64,000 nucleotides of DNA from Isoetes taiwanensis (GCA_021234155.1 JAJEKV010000054.1:1713468-1777467), one strand, 5' to 3'. Counted from the first letter of the stretch, positions 1 to 12,889 are shown. Notes: generated by a model from the sequence alone, not told the origin. Made by a program: numbers and translations.

Positions 1-1742
1 TCTGAAGATACCTGGAGCCACACACAGGCTTTAGAAATGAAAATGAAATTTTTTCTTTTATTGTCCATTTCCAGAATAAAAGATATTTTTGTAATCTAAG
101 ATACATTCAGACCATAGTGTTAAATTACACTCTTCAATAACATTACAGAATCTGTTAAAACTGGTTTCACATGTAATTTAGACCATAGTGTTAAATTACA
201 CTCTTCAATAACATTACAGAATCTGTTAAAACTGATTTCACATGTAATTTGTTACATTAACTACTAACATAACAAAATCTCTTAAACTCTTTTAAACGAT
301 CTTTTCACATTGTGCAACTATAGAAATTGTTATCTTATTTTTAGTTTAGTTGTTATCTTATTTTTAGTTTAGTTGCAGAACAAGAACAAGATATAATACA
401 GAAATTGAGGCAACAAAAACCATTTGACTCAATCCATTTGACTCAATCTTGCTAGCTTTGCAAGCAATTGCTTTGCTGTCATCCCTTATACTTGGGCAGC
501 TGTCATCACATGCTAACTGCAGCTTGTGCATGGGCAGCTGTCATCACATGCTAACTGCAGCTTGTGCAACAGCTTCTACATCCTTAACAAAGGGTTTTTA
601 GAGAGCAATATGTCTCTCGGCTATAAACCAGAATCATGTATGCCACAACACATCAAGACAAATAGGAACATCAACAGCTAATATGTTACAATCATATACT
701 CACATAATCATGCAAAGCCTGTCTAATGTGAATGGCCATAGACCGATAGTATCTGCAAATGTGATAATGAGACAAAACCAGCTGTTAATTTTGCAGCAAT
801 GCAATGACGGCGTTCGTTGGTCCTTTAGCAGTAGTACTGTACGCACGGCTTTGCTTGATATCAACCTACATCATAACTTGCAACTATGAGGTTAATGGGT
901 CGAATGGTGAGTTGGATCATATTACTTAGTGCACCTTCATCAGTATGTTACTAAGTCAATGCATAGTATTCCAGCTTCTTGATTTTCAGACTGCTTCTTG
1001 GTTTAAGATCCAAAAGCAGAGACATACTCACCACGCCTATGGATGGAGTCTGAGGCATGTCAACCGTATAAATATGTACTTGGCAAATATAGATCTTGAA
1101 GGAAATCTTGAACCTTATGATCCTAAAATTGATTTTTTATTCCTGGACAAGGTACTGAATCTTATGATCCTCGAAATTTTTTATGACTGTTCTCAAGCAT
1201 TAAGCGAACCAAAACCATCTTTTAGTTTGATATATATATATATGGGATCGCAGAAGATGGCTTGATAACTAAAAAGGATGGCTCCAGAATATATATTTCT
1301 CCCGGATCCTAAAAGAAGATAACTAAAAGGATTATGTCAAGCGGTCTAAATATTGACCTCCCAAGAATGTAAGTTCGCAACAACGACCAGAGTTCAAAAG
1401 GAGGAGGGATAGAGAGCAAAAGGGTACAATCAACACCAAATGTTGTCATCAGCTTACTTAGAATAATGAATGTGCTCTATGCCTCCAATAAGCTCTCGAA
1501 GCAAACTTAAAGAATGCCATCTTTTACAGGTTGTTTGCTCATGGCACATAGCATTTGCAACAAAAATGGTGGCCCGATAGATATTGAATGAGTACCATTA
1601 CTAATAGATTGTTAAATATATAATAATGGGCACGCTATGGAGTAAACACAAGAGTTCACGGGTTTTATTCTTGGTTCATTCTCGGACCTTTCATACCTTT
1701 GGATCTTTCATCTTGATTTGATCCTGCTGCAACTCCACGGCA
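1..1742. other. AT-rich non-coding DNA, copy A
   Basis: No convincing gene is visible. A block of about 80 bp is duplicated in tandem near 110-250 (the text 'gaccatagtgttaaattaca' occurs twice), and a second short tandem duplication occurs near 490-570 ('gcagctgtcatcacatgcta'). The first bases probably correspond to the 3' flank of an SDE2-like gene, because the same sequence follows SDE2 at 25,908. A short (TA)n tract sits near 1,231. Confidence 0.5.
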
Positions 1743-1970
1743 ATGAAGGATGACGAGGATTTTGATGCTCTTTTGAAGTTCAAGAATGGAGTTTATGATA
1801 GAGACAAAACATCGGGGGATTGGAATGCAAGCAATAGAAGTCTAATGTGCGATTGGACGGGAATAACTTGCCATTCATCGGATATGTCTGAGTTAGTTTT
1901 TACTATAGTTTATGATTCTGAGTTTAATATTATGGTTATATTGAATGATTTATTAGCAATGCTTTTATAA
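1743..1970 (+). pseudogene. LRR receptor N-terminal (LRRNT_2-like) exon fragment, copy A
   Basis: The frame starts at an ATG and reads an acidic lead followed by ALLKFKNGVYD, a GDWNASN segment and CDWTGITC. This is the cap that precedes the leucine-rich repeats in plant LRR receptor kinases and receptor-like proteins. The paired cysteines flanking DWTGIT are typical of it. About 48 codons are recognisable, then the frame loses similarity. I see no LRR repeats, transmembrane segment or kinase downstream, and no signal peptide, so this looks like an orphan exon or gene fragment. The same fragment recurs in copy B, where it ends at a stop soon after the CDWTGITC motif. Confidence 0.65.
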
Positions 1971-4480
1971 TATGCAATACGAACCAATGTTGCTCATTTC
2001 TTTTCCATGCTTTCCTCTAACTACTATAACTGCTTTCTTTTCTTTTTCTATGAAAGAAGACAAATCTTTACTAATCGCCACAGTATCGGCATAGATTCAG
2101 AAACCTTGCAGATGTTTAGAGGCATTGGCAATGGCAGAGATATAGAAGCAAAGCAAGTAGCAACTAACAAAGATGAGCTTAGCTTCTGCCCAGCTTAGAA
2201 ATTATTATGCTACATGCAATAACAGATCAGAGAATATGCGGTATAATAGAAAATTAGCCTCTCTGTTTATCTAAAGTGCAACAAGTAATTCTGTGTGCTT
2301 CTTATTTTGCTAGCTAATCAATGAAGAACAACAGCAACTAGCTTTGTTTTACCTCTGCAATTGCACTTCAATTTGCAGATATGCCAAAAAATCTTCTTCT
2401 TTAATCCGAGAAGTGATGCTCAACAACCTACCACTTTATGTAATCTAACAGTATAAGGATTTTATTACTTAATTCTAAGAAGTGCATAGTAGAAGTTCAA
2501 ACAATCTGTAATCCAATAGCATATGCGGACGAGACCAATGGAACAGAATGGAAAATATATGAATCAGGCACTCTATTGCTAGACTATAAAGCACAGATTG
2601 AAGTTGCATGCATCAAGGAATATAAGAAAAGAGACATATGCATCAATTGCACAAGCAAATCAAATCATTAGGAGGCTCCATGACTCGCAGAAGCAACGTC
2701 TTAATCTAAAACGATTACCTAGCTTTCACACCATGATCATTATAAGCGGTATGCGCCGCCCGCAGGCCGTTGTGCAAAGGCAAAAGGAATGGAACATACT
2801 CGAAAGATGAAGCTTCTTAATATCGAGCTTGGCCAAATTGCGAGGTTCTACCTCCAACCAGAAAAGCTGCTTGTTGCCGGTGTTGGGCACATTGCGATGC
2901 AAATTATATGAGATGTCTCTCAATCGTCTTGTAACATTAGAATAGGGATTTTTATATTGAAGATAATATTTAAATGTCGAATGAATATTGCATACTTGGT
3001 GTCAATTAGCCCATTGTTCCCTGAAGTCCGGAAGCCTTTGAAGTTTTTGGAAATGCAAAGAGGCCTATTGAGGATCCATAAAGTGCGTGCTAAGCGTTGC
3101 ATACCCTCTTTCATGTTGAAACCGGCATGTCACGAGGGACCACTTAGTTGTGGTTAACATAGCGAAACAAATCCATGACAAAGAATGTGGAAGGCGCTAT
3201 TCTAACGCTCTACTTCCAATCACCACTTGGAAAAGATCCTGTAAATGTAAAAATAACATGCATCCAAAATCAAGACTTGGTAAGAGAAAACGAAAGCAAC
3301 TTAAAGACAAAATAATCCAGGAATTTATAAACTCTAGAATCAAAACGAGAATAAATTAAAATTAAAGATAGCTAGCTTCAACCCCCAGCTTTCTGAAACT
3401 ACATCTAGAACAGATGGATGCAAGAAAGCATTGTCGGACTTGGGAGGCTATACAGAGATAAGCCCTATTAGGGCAACGCCTCCCCACTATTCACCGTATG
3501 TTCATTCTGAGCATTGTACATATTGTGCATGCATGTCTACGCCAAGAACCAAGGGCCAGCTTTCAGATGCGCATAGGACTTACGGTCCCAATCACTAGGT
3601 GAATGATTTTCTTTGTTCAAGCATACCTCAACAAAAAAAGGTTTACATTCTTTCTAGCAAGGCTTATATCCAAGTTGCATTATGCAAAATAAAAAATACA
3701 TATTGTTTACAGGGGAAAACTACAAAATACCCTTATATTTTGTCGAAATTCATGAGATGCCTCTTAAATTTATTTTATTCATGGAATGTCCTTGCTCATT
3801 GTACATGCCCCTATATAAATATGATTTTCATCAAATGCCCCTCTACTTTTACGTATTTGTCAAGACGCCCTTCTGCGATGGAGTGTACATTAGACTTTAT
3901 TTGGCGCCCGTTTGGCGAAGGTGCTCAACTGCAATTAGATAGCAGCCCATCAGCTTAGACCGGCAACAACCCAGCGATTCAACCACGATTGCCTCCATCA
4001 ATTTTGGAATTTAAGGGGCCGATTGTTGCCCCGTAAGTTTTGTACTTCAATTCATATACAAATTTATGGTTTCTTGCATGCATGATCTAGAGTTCAAGAA
4101 AGAATTGACGGTCGATTTCGTTAAGCAGAGGCCCAAAGCAGAGCAAGGATTTCGTGATTTTGATGGAACTGAGAATGCTACATAGGATGTGGATTAGTCG
4201 GATGCATTACGTTCTGGTAACATTGAGGATATTGAAGGACAAAATGAGAATCATGTCTCAATCATTTGAAAGGGCATTTGGTTAGGGGCATTTCATGAAG
4301 TAACGTAAAACTCAAGGTAAATCTTAAGGGTTTGCCCTTTTACTTTTAGTGATTCATACCAATAGATCTGCTTTAACAATCGTACCATTGTAAAAAGCAT
4401 TTGCAAATGTAATCAATTTACTACTTTCTTAATGGCAACTCCAATGCAAACTTCATGTTTAATCAAGAAAAAGCCCACAA
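1971..4480. other. Non-coding DNA, copy A, no gene recognised
   Basis: Several short open frames exist on both strands, but none resembles a known family and none is preserved intact in both copies. The stretch around 3,700-3,960 has an ATG-rich, T-rich composition that yields hydrophobic translations in two frames, which argues against coding. The corresponding stretch in copy B is 27,810-30,400. Confidence 0.5.
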
Positions 4481-4830
4481 ATCCTCTTAACCCTTATTAT
4501 GCTAGAAAAACATGTCATCTTCGTTGATAAATGTTGGATATATATTAGCCTCCAAAACCATGTCACAATTCATGATGGTTTAATAGGACATCACTAATTT
4601 TAATGAACCACTATCATATGCATGAAACTAACTCATAAGCCATATTAGTTTGAAGAAACCATTGTAGCATTCATAACCGTTATTGATAACCATGTCATAA
4701 ACCACTATCAGTATATGGTTTTCTTCTTGCAAAAAAAATCGTGCATAAAAAACCATATATTTCATGGTTTTTAGATGGTATAGTAGTGGTTCAATATATT
4801 AATTCATTTTTTGGGGGCTTTGTATCGTTT
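4480..4830. repeat. Short inverted-repeat-rich element (MITE-like), copy A
   Basis: This AT-rich stretch carries repeated AACCACTAT and its complement ATAGTGGTT, together with AACCATG/CATGGTT pairs, so it could fold on itself. The same stretch is at about 30,400-30,750 in copy B. I could not define terminal repeats or a target duplication, so the MITE assignment is tentative. Confidence 0.35.
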
Positions 4831-4837
4831 CTAACTA

Positions 4838-5350
4838 ACATGCCCTTAACCAATTGGGCAAAACCGTCTAGACGTTTATGAGTAGTCGCTTCTACCCATT
4901 TATGATGGTGTCTATATTTCATGGTTTTTAGATTGTATAGTAGTTGTTTAGTATATTAATTCATTTTTTGGCCTTGAAACGTTCCAACATGCCCTTAACC
5001 AACTGGGCAAAACCATCTAGACATTTATGAGTAGTCGCTTCTACCCATTTATGCCGGTGTCTCGGTAACATTCCTAACTAACATGCCCTTAACCAAGCGG
5101 GCAAAGCCATCTAGGCGTTTATGGTAGTCGCTTCTACCCATTTATGTCGATGTCTCGGTGAACGCCCACGGACACATTCAAGGATCGAATACTCACCAAG
5201 TCTTTTGCAAATTACCCATACATATAGGCACCCATGGAACTTCGAACTTCGAGACACTTTCAGATATCAGCATAACGTTCCTAACCAGACATGCCCTTAA
5301 CCAACTGGGCAAAACTATCTAGGCGTTTATGAGTAGTCGCTTCTACCCAT
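4838..5350 (-). repeat. tRNA-derived SINE-like modules, copy A
   Basis: Four modules, near 4,848, 4,991, 5,085 and 5,291, read on the minus strand as GCCCAGTTGGTTAAGGGCAT. This resembles a tRNA D-arm region and an RNA polymerase III A box. The modules are separated by a repeated stretch of about 70 bp (on the plus strand it contains CGCTTCTACCCATTTATG). Only the last module is followed on the minus strand by a B-box-like sequence, and that is mutated in this copy (around 5,230-5,260). Copy B keeps a clean B box. Confidence 0.6.
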
Positions 5351-6220
5351 TTATGCGGTGTCACCGGGAGCAGCGACACCGGATCTACTTGGCGGTCTCC
5401 CATGGGCCCGTTACACCATCCCGTCGTCTAGTGCCATAGTTTGATTTTGTCATGAATCAAAAGCGATGTCATAAATCCAAGAATGAATCGGATTGTAAAG
5501 GCAACCGTCCTTGTAAAAGGATCTTGGCGATCATCAAATGGATCTTCTGGCCCCTTTTTTTGCTTTGAAGCGTAGAAAGCCATGGTTTTCTGCTTGATTC
5601 AGGAGCTTAGCGATTAAACCATGATCAAGGTTATCCAATGGATTAAAGTTTGATGAATAGGTTTAGGGTTAGGCTTTGTCTTTTTATTTCTATATTCATT
5701 TTATACAAGGCAAAAGCTTGGTGATTCTTTGGAGCATGGACAATTGCATTTTCATATATAGAGTTAGTAGAAGGAGGCGGATGCTAGCATGGCAAAAAAT
5801 GAGAAGCCTTTATTGGCAAATGTGGAAACTGCTGGAGGCGCTTTGTTGATTTTGTGGAGCTAGACGTGGCCAGCCTGGAAAAATTGCTCCTCAAAAAAGG
5901 CTATGGGAAATGGCAAACTAGATTTGCATTGGTGCAAAGTACAAGTGTTGATGGCAAACACAACATATGGAGTTGTTGCCTGATCATCTCTAAATCTTCA
6001 CAATACTAGGTCATAAAAGCAGGGATTATACAATAAATAAAGATCTAAATAAGTAAAATGCATTGACTTTGTATTGCTAAGGCGTTAGTTTTGCCAAGTA
6101 TGCTAAGCCACTGTCTTCTCTGCATTCTACACATGGTATATAATGCTGATAAGTTAAAGGGGATGCTGGCTTTGAAAAAATTCTTTGATTGTTTTTCATT
6201 TGTATTCATCTTTAAAATCT

Positions 6221-6256
6221 CTTCTTCTTCTTCTTCTTCTTCTTCTTCTTCTTCTT
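6221..6256 (+). repeat. (CTT)12 microsatellite, copy A
   Basis: An uninterrupted run of twelve CTT units. The corresponding run in copy B has fifteen units, so the repeat has changed length between the copies, or was called differently. Confidence 0.95.
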
Positions 6257-6724
6257 TGAATATATATTATCATTTGTGCTATGGTTCTCTTCTAAGGAAA
6301 GGGACACCAATTTTAGCGCCAACTCAAGCCTTTTATGGCGCATGTCTTCTTTGGCTCATTCTCCCATAAAAGCTTTGCCCCTAGCCACCGCGTTCTTCAA
6401 CTTTAGTTGGCTTTGCGACCCCTTACCAGCTCTGCGCCACGTTCACCCGATGGAAGTTGCCTTTTTATATTCAGCAATTTATTTATTCATGTACAAGAAA
6501 CGAGAGAACTAAGTCATGCAAATTAATACAGCCATTAAAACTGCCACGAATCATAGGAACAATCTAACTCATTTCTTTTGATATCTTTGAAGAAATATGA
6601 TCTTTGAAGACTCAATAAAACCATCGTCAAAAACGTCCTTGCACGTGATTAAAGAAGCAAAAGTCTGATGGTTTGCAATACCAAGTTCAATGTTTGCGGT
6701 TCAACAACTCCAACGTATAACCAT

Positions 6725-7737
6725 CTATGAGACCGTTTGTTTTTTAGGACCAAAGTAATGAGTTATCATGCCCATTATAGCAAATCTGTAGATAGGAAAA
6801 GTTCGAACATTAGGTCTGTTCATTGCAAAACAGCAAACTATAAGCAATCATAACGCAACTTGTGTAACATCACAAATGTTCTGTGTGAGAAAACTTGGAT
6901 TCTGTACCATTTACCAAGTCTACATCATTTTCTCAGTAACAGAGCTTACCATGCCAACCACAAACACTATTCTCAATTTTGTACCTCTACTAAACCTACA
7001 ACAGTGAGGTTTTTTTAACTGACAAGCAAATCTACATTTTTGTATTTTCTAGGGTTCTGCTTCTGTTTCAAATCTCTTCAGCATACAACTATATAGGTAT
7101 CTCAGTCTCATAAATATTCAGACTCAGGGAACATCAAAGCAAAAAACAAGGTTCTTACGTGAAAGCCATAATAATTTGCTTCAAATCATTTTCCGGATTT
7201 TTCATATTTGCCAGGGACTGTGCACAGAAAATAATCGCCAACCACGAACCAATTTTGTTCTGCACACATGCAGGCTAAGTCTCAAAGAAGCTTTGGTAAC
7301 GCATATTGCCAATATTGCTTAAATGAAAAGAAAAATAAGTTATGCCTACAAATCTGTCAATTAAGCTTGCTTTCAATTTATAACAAAACTAGGGTTAAAA
7401 TTGAAGACCACTTTTCCCCCTATAGCAATTTTACAAGCCCTCTTTGAAATGGTCATAAACATACAGAGGAAAAGGGTATTCCTTCCAAAAAAATGCAGGT
7501 TAGGATTCAAACGTGTCATTCTATGTATAAAATCGTAAAACTCACGGTTGAAATGGTACGAAACAACTCTCAATCCAGATCCAAAAAAAAGGGGATTACA
7601 TACCCGAAGCATTACACCCGCGACGCCGAAAAGAACGGCAAGGAGACTGGAATAATCTGGGGAAGATCCTGTGGCGACACAGCGGGAGGGATAAATGGCC
7701 TTGCCGAAGATGGTTGCCGCGGATCTGATGTCGCCAT
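6725..7737 (-). pseudogene. PAT complex subunit Asterix homolog, copy A (frameshifted)
   Basis: The exons correspond to the intact gene in copy B: exon 1 is 7,604-7,737, exon 2 is 7,159-7,259 and exon 3 is 6,725-6,785. Exons 2 and 3 and all splice signals are preserved. Exon 1 is 134 bp rather than 135, because a run of G is one base shorter than in copy B (GGGG against GGGGG near 7,660). This shifts the frame after about residue 27. Everything else in the coding sequence is conserved, so this may be a homopolymer consensus error rather than a real loss of function. The known role of the family is described under copy B. Confidence 0.8.
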
Positions 7738-8003
7738 AACCTCGAGAGCAAGCTCACAAGAACAACACAGATGACCTTTACCGGCTTCCGGCTGCCGGAA
7801 AATTTTGCCCGAAAAATACCATCGTGGCTGATATCGGCAACGTGCCACGTCCGCAACAAATTTTTGCCATGTCATTCACATGTCTACAAAAAGAATGTTT
7901 GCCTATGTCAGCATCAGCAGAAAAGTTTTTGCCATGTCATTGACACGTCATCAAAAGAATATTTGCCTGTTGTTACGAACCAAGTACTTCACAGCACAGA
8001 ACT

Positions 8004-9200
8004 ATGAGCAACGAAACAGCGGGCAACAAGAAACGAGGCCGTGAAGGTTCAAATCCGGCCATAGCTCCGCCTTCAAACTCTGAGCCTTGCCTCCCGGAAG
8101 CGGACCTCGATCTTTTCTAAGTAAAAGGCTTTTTCTTCTTCTGATATTTGTTCCAATTTGTTTCTTTAGTTATATAAAAGAATGCTTTGTTATGTACTCA
8201 GCGATATCAAAGGAATTTTGGCTGCTTTGCAACAAGTCAGAGATAAGGCTAAAAATGATGGTCAGAAGCGAAATGAGGAGATTATTAACAGGTACTTATT
8301 CTTTTCCATATTTTTACTTTCAGGAAATTTTGTCTCTTTTTACGCATTAGAGTACATTCTTGCAGTGTCGCTGCAGAAGTCAAAGCAATGGTAGACGATT
8401 TTAAAAACAAAGGCTGATAAAGAGAGGTAAATGTTCAGAAATTTCTTAGAAGTTTTGCAAGATCCTCTGTTTTGCTTTTCTAATCGACCGATGCAGGCAG
8501 AACCTTATAAAGGCCGCTACAAAGATTTGCAAGGAAGTAATATTCTTACGCATAATTTTGGCAATTTATACGGATATTATAGTGCCCTTTGAATCGAAAT
8601 GATTCTTCTCTGCATGCAGTGCGAAAGCGCGTTGAAGGACGAATCAACAGGTACCAATCAATATATGAGAAATTCTGCAAGGAAAAGGCCTCGCATCTTC
8701 AAGCCTATGAAGGTATGCACCTTATCTTTAAGATCCTTTATCTTAGGATCTGGCTAATTCTGATTTTTCGGTACAAACATTTCTAAAATTTGAAGATGGC
8801 AAGGAAAAATTACTTGGGCGTTATGAGCAACAGAGTGCGGCTCTTTTTCTTCTATGATGCCCTTTTTATGTTTTCATTCTTCTAATATTTTTCTGCAGCA
8901 ACATGTACTAACTTTTAGCCACATAATTATTTCCCTTGTAATTCCTGGAACAGGAAGAAGGAGAAAGCTGCAGTCTTAGAGCTGCAGAAAAATTGCTGTG
9001 AAAAAAAGATAAGCGCAACAGAAGAAATAATCAGAAAAAGAAGCAGGTTTTCTTTTACTGAGCCCTTATTAAGTTATTATAGACATGAACTGTATCTTTT
9101 TCTAATAATCCATGTCCATATTACAGGAGGAGAAATCCTTCAACATACTAAGGAAGACATTAGGATCCTTCTTGAAAGCAATTCGGATGATGATCTCTGA
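8004..9200 (+). pseudogene. Coiled-coil protein gene, copy A (multiple frameshifts)
   Basis: All eight exons of the intact copy B gene can be followed here in the same order, from ATG at 8,004 to TGA at 9,198-9,200. Copy A differs by an extra T and a missing C at the exon 1 donor region near 8,115, a missing C in exon 5 near 8,645, a changed acceptor before exon 6 (TACAAACATT instead of TACAGAAACATT near 8,775), and length changes in A runs of exon 7 near 8,955-9,010. Taken literally these abolish the product. Nearly all are single-base homopolymer changes, so assembly error is a serious alternative. Confidence 0.75.
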
Positions 9201-10190
9201 AATTCCAAAGCAGCATCTTAAAGGATTATTCAACAGTTTCCCCTTATTCTTGTTTTTGTGCCAAAATTAAAATACTTCCTGCCCACTGAAGAAACCCTTG
9301 TTTTGATGCTCTTAGGCTTTTGGAGGAAGCCCCAACCCATCTAAAGAAGATGTGTTAAACAAAGTGCCAATTGTCCCAATGCATCACCTTTGGTGATCAA
9401 ACATAGGAGGAGGAGAACATACGTGTGCATAAGCATACTAGTTGCATTCTAGTTATCATTCTAGTTCTCGGGGTGTGGCTGCCCCCTATTGCATTGCCCA
9501 TCCCCCCAGCCCTCCCAATCCGGCAACGGGGGAGGCCCCCACCTCGAGCTCAATCGGGTAAAGGTGGAGGCCCAGAGTGGAACATTCCAAACTGGCCTTC
9601 GTTCCCCTCCGATGCCAATGGAGGGTGCCACCCTCCTTGCTCAAATGAAAATATGACATGTGGCCACCCCCTACTTGCAACCTTTGTTTCACAAAACAAC
9701 ACACCCCCTTCCCTCCCCCAAACAACATTGGAGATGTCACTTCTCACCGTGCCACGTTTGCACCATGAAGGATCATGACTTCATCTGCATGCATGAAGGT
9801 GAAGGTGGAGTCCCATACCCTCTGGCCCTTTTCGACCTCGTAAAACCTGTCAAATTCTTCAAATTTGGGCATTCAGTGCAAGGACTATCAATTTGGCAGG
9901 CAGATCAATCCCCTTTTGCTCGGATGGAGTGGAAGAATCGATCCAACTGGTTTGAATTCACCATCTCTTCTGTAATCCCATACAGAGAACAAACCATGTC
10001 GAAATTAATTGTTGGCAATTTTTCAAGGCGCAGACCAGATTGAACAGGCAAGTTGGCAATGCCCAACTAATCCAAGCCCTTGCTAACACCAAGAGGGTAT
10101 AGGGCAAAGAGGCGGGAAAAAAAAGGGACGGAGCAAACACCTTAGAAGACTACAACCATGCATACTCCTTCATCAAATAGAGGCCCGATG
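9201..10190. other. Intergenic DNA between the coiled-coil gene and the pogo-like remnant, copy A
   Basis: Contains the 3' flank of the coiled-coil gene and then C-rich sequence near 9,480-9,720 with no recognisable domain. Short open frames here (for example 9,660-10,043) are not preserved in the same form in copy B (35,605-36,090), although both copies carry a basic C-terminal tail near 10,080-10,140 and 36,030-36,090. That part may be the upstream portion of the pogo-like element. I assign no function. Confidence 0.4.
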
Positions 10191-10309
10191 GGCCGATGCG
10201 TGTGTTGCTTGAGAGGAGGTTGTCATGCAAGCATCATACTGCGAATGTGGATGAGCCTAAGCCTAGGTCTGTGTTTGCGCGGGGTTTGATGGGTGTCTCC
10301 ATCCAAGTT

Positions 10310-11520
10310 GGGACTAGGGAAAGGGGCAACAAAAGTTGTCATCAGTGGAGTGAACAACAGATGCTAGACATCTTAGAAGAGGTTAGTGAGTATAGTGAGG
10401 TTAGTGAGGCTAGGATTCCTGAGTGCACTATAAGGGATTGGCAATATGATAGAATTACCCATAAACAGAAGAAACATCCCCATGTCTTAACTCTCGAGTA
10501 AGAGGAAGAGATGGTTGCATTTGACAGGGCAAACTCAGGTACAAATGTCACTCTAAGTGCAATAAAGCGAGGGCAGCCCAAACGGCATGCTAGGGGCATT
10601 TCAAGTGTTAGTGGACAACCAGGCCACAAGTGGTAGAAGCTCTTCAAGCAGAGGCACCCAACCATCACTTTGCGAAGTACACAGGCTTTGGAAAGAGCAC
10701 GATCCCTAACCATGATCCAGCACAACCTGGACATCTTCTACACTGATCTCAAGTCAATCTATGGTGGGTTCCCCCTCCCCTCCCTCCCCCAAAAAATAAA
10801 ATTTAGAATCTGAGGCGAGAGTGGGATACTGGACATGTAAGGTAAGGATATTGAAGATCATTGATAAGAAAGGACGCGAGATGTGAACAAGGTTGTGATG
10901 AACTCAAGGAGTAGACCACAATTCGATATGTGTTAATGCAAAATGAATATAGGTTTTCAAACTTGTACATCTTCAAGGGCGGAGAATGGTACCAAATTAC
11001 AGTGGTGTGAGGGGCGGTATGCCGGGTGAAGTATAACCAAGTGCATGGATGACCATTGAGCTTTTCAAGTCTTGGAGACTTTCAAGCGAGAATGCCTAGA
11101 GTGTTTGTCGAAAGAAAGGCCACATTTGATCTTCTTAGATGGTAGCTGAGCCACATTGAATTGGATGTAATATAACAAATAAAAGACCAAGGCATTCACT
11201 TTGCCTTGCTCCTACTCCGCGTGACCTTTAGATATTGCATGCCTTACGGTATCAAAGGCGACTTTCAAGTGGTTGAAAGCTGAATATATATGGTCATGAG
11301 GGACAAGCGGGAGCCTAAGAGAGGAGATAGCTGAAATTGTCTCTTACTCAATACGGCGGGGTTAACACATAACAAACATAAGTATGGGATTTAGAGCCAC
11401 ATGGATATACTCCTTCAACAACACAAAAAATTAAAACCTCACCGACATTGCAACAATATACATTCATGGCCCGCAATATGAAGCCCACTCGGCCGACAAC
11501 TGTTACTAATGAGGGGGTGA
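10310..11520 (+). pseudogene. pogo/Tigger-type (Tc1-mariner superfamily) transposase remnant, copy A
   Basis: The frame reads HQWSEQQMLDILEEVSEYSE, the start of a pipsqueak-type helix-turn-helix, then a second HTH region resembling the CENP-B type, with WKLFKQRHPTITLRSTQALE and later LDIFYTDLKSIY. Further on (about 11,130-11,290) comes the DDE part, degraded here to remnants of LDGHSSH. Several in-frame stops and indels make it non-functional. This copy keeps the 28-bp stretch encoding the first HTH residues that copy B has lost. In this family the transposase cuts and pastes elements flanked by TA duplications. I could not find its terminal repeats. Confidence 0.6.
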
Positions 11521-12353
11521 TGATGACATGGGGAGATGATCGCGAATGATGGTGAGGGTGAGGATTTGGTGTGTGCAATATGCATGACGTTGAGGTGAAC
11601 AACATGAGATATGAAGTCTTCAATTTAAACAACAATGTTCACATAATTAGAATAAAAGCACTGTGGGTGTATAAAAACATGCATTTTGGCCACATTTTTG
11701 TACCTTCTTTGTGGTAGGTGAATGGTGCATATTGAAGCCGGAGATTGCGGAGTGCGAATTAATGAGTGTCGGTTATTTTGAATTTTATGCCGTGTCGTTG
11801 TCCCTCATTTTGAATTAAAAAATAATCACCTCTTACGTTTTTGCGCTTCTTGCCGATTGAACCCTAATGGAGTCAGAATTGAATGTCAGGATACGCTGTG
11901 ATGAAATCTCTCCTCAAACAAGAGATTGTGTCCCATGAAGATCTAAAGAAGCTTTGGGGTGACAAAGTTCTAAATAAATCTGGCTCACAGGTGTGACTCC
12001 CGAGAATCTATACGATGTCCCATGCATTATAAATAGAATGTCCTCCTTGGCAATTACATCACTATAGAAGGCCCCTCGTCTAACTTCGGTCCACTTGGGA
12101 TGGCCAAGTGTCGGGGAGGAGCACAGTGTCATTAGATCCCGTCTTCTATGGGAATCCTATCAGTGAAGCATACATACATGTTACATATACATGTTAGCAC
12201 ACAACAATCATGCACAAAATAATATACCACCATGAAGGGTGGCCCATCCATCATTATCAATTAAAAGCAATACAAGCATAAGATAACATAGGCAATATAC
12301 CATAAATAAGGCTCTACGGTTTCGAGGGCTCCATGGGGTCCCGGTGATCAAGG
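11521..12353. other. Debris between pogo remnant and copia LTR, copy A
   Basis: This is the end of the pogo-like reading frame (an acidic, Asp/Glu-rich stretch in copy B) followed by non-coding sequence. No separate gene is recognised. A short tandem 'acatacatgttacatatacatg' type repeat lies near 12,165-12,195. Confidence 0.4.
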
Positions 12354-12846
12354 TGTTGGAGTTACATGCCTAAGTGATAATTTTGAGCAGATGGCAATTC
12401 TTTGTATATTACACCTCCTTAACATTTATAGATGGACTTTGCATGGAAAAATAATAAAAAGAGGGGGAAAGTAGGCGAAAAATAAGGCCGAGGGGAAAAG
12501 TGTAGCGAAACGTAAGCAGGGTTTTGGTTTGAGCAATTTGCGAACGTGAAGCGGTTCTTTGAAGCGGACTTGTATACATTGTATGCTCGGTTGTTTGGAG
12601 GAGATGTAAAAGCAGGTTGTAGGTGCCGTTTTATGTTACATTGTGGTAATTGGCGATCTGCTCTATTATACGTGTATTAGTATCTGATTTAAGTGTGCTA
12701 TTCTTTGTAGGGGTATCCTTTGTGGGCTCCCTATTCGATTTATGCGAGGTAAATCCTTTGTGGATATTAGCGAGGTGTAAAAGGAGAAGATTGAACTTGG
12801 GTTTTCATCGGGTTCAATTCAGGGCTCAAAGTTTTCAATTCTAACA
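12354..12846 (+). repeat. Left LTR of copia element, copy A
   Basis: Starts TGTTGGAGTTACATGCC and ends CTAACA, the same limits as the left LTR in copy B (38,289-38,779). It is followed two bases later by a primer-binding site that is altered here (GGTATGTGAGC where copy B has GGTATCAGAGC). The LTR carries many scattered indels relative to copy B. Confidence 0.85.
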
Positions 12847-12889
12847 TCCGGTATGTGAGCTTTTGAGTCCAAAACAAGGGGAGATGGCA

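Noticed and set aside
3599-3958. 119-codon open frame preserved in both copies (29,518-29,877)
   Set aside because: Preservation is explained by recent duplication. Two overlapping frames are equally open, composition is not protein-like, and no motif is seen.
4838-5350. CRISPR-like array because of regularly spaced identical modules
   Set aside because: The modules are eukaryotic A-box sequences with repeated, not unique, spacers and no cas genes; the context is plant nuclear DNA.
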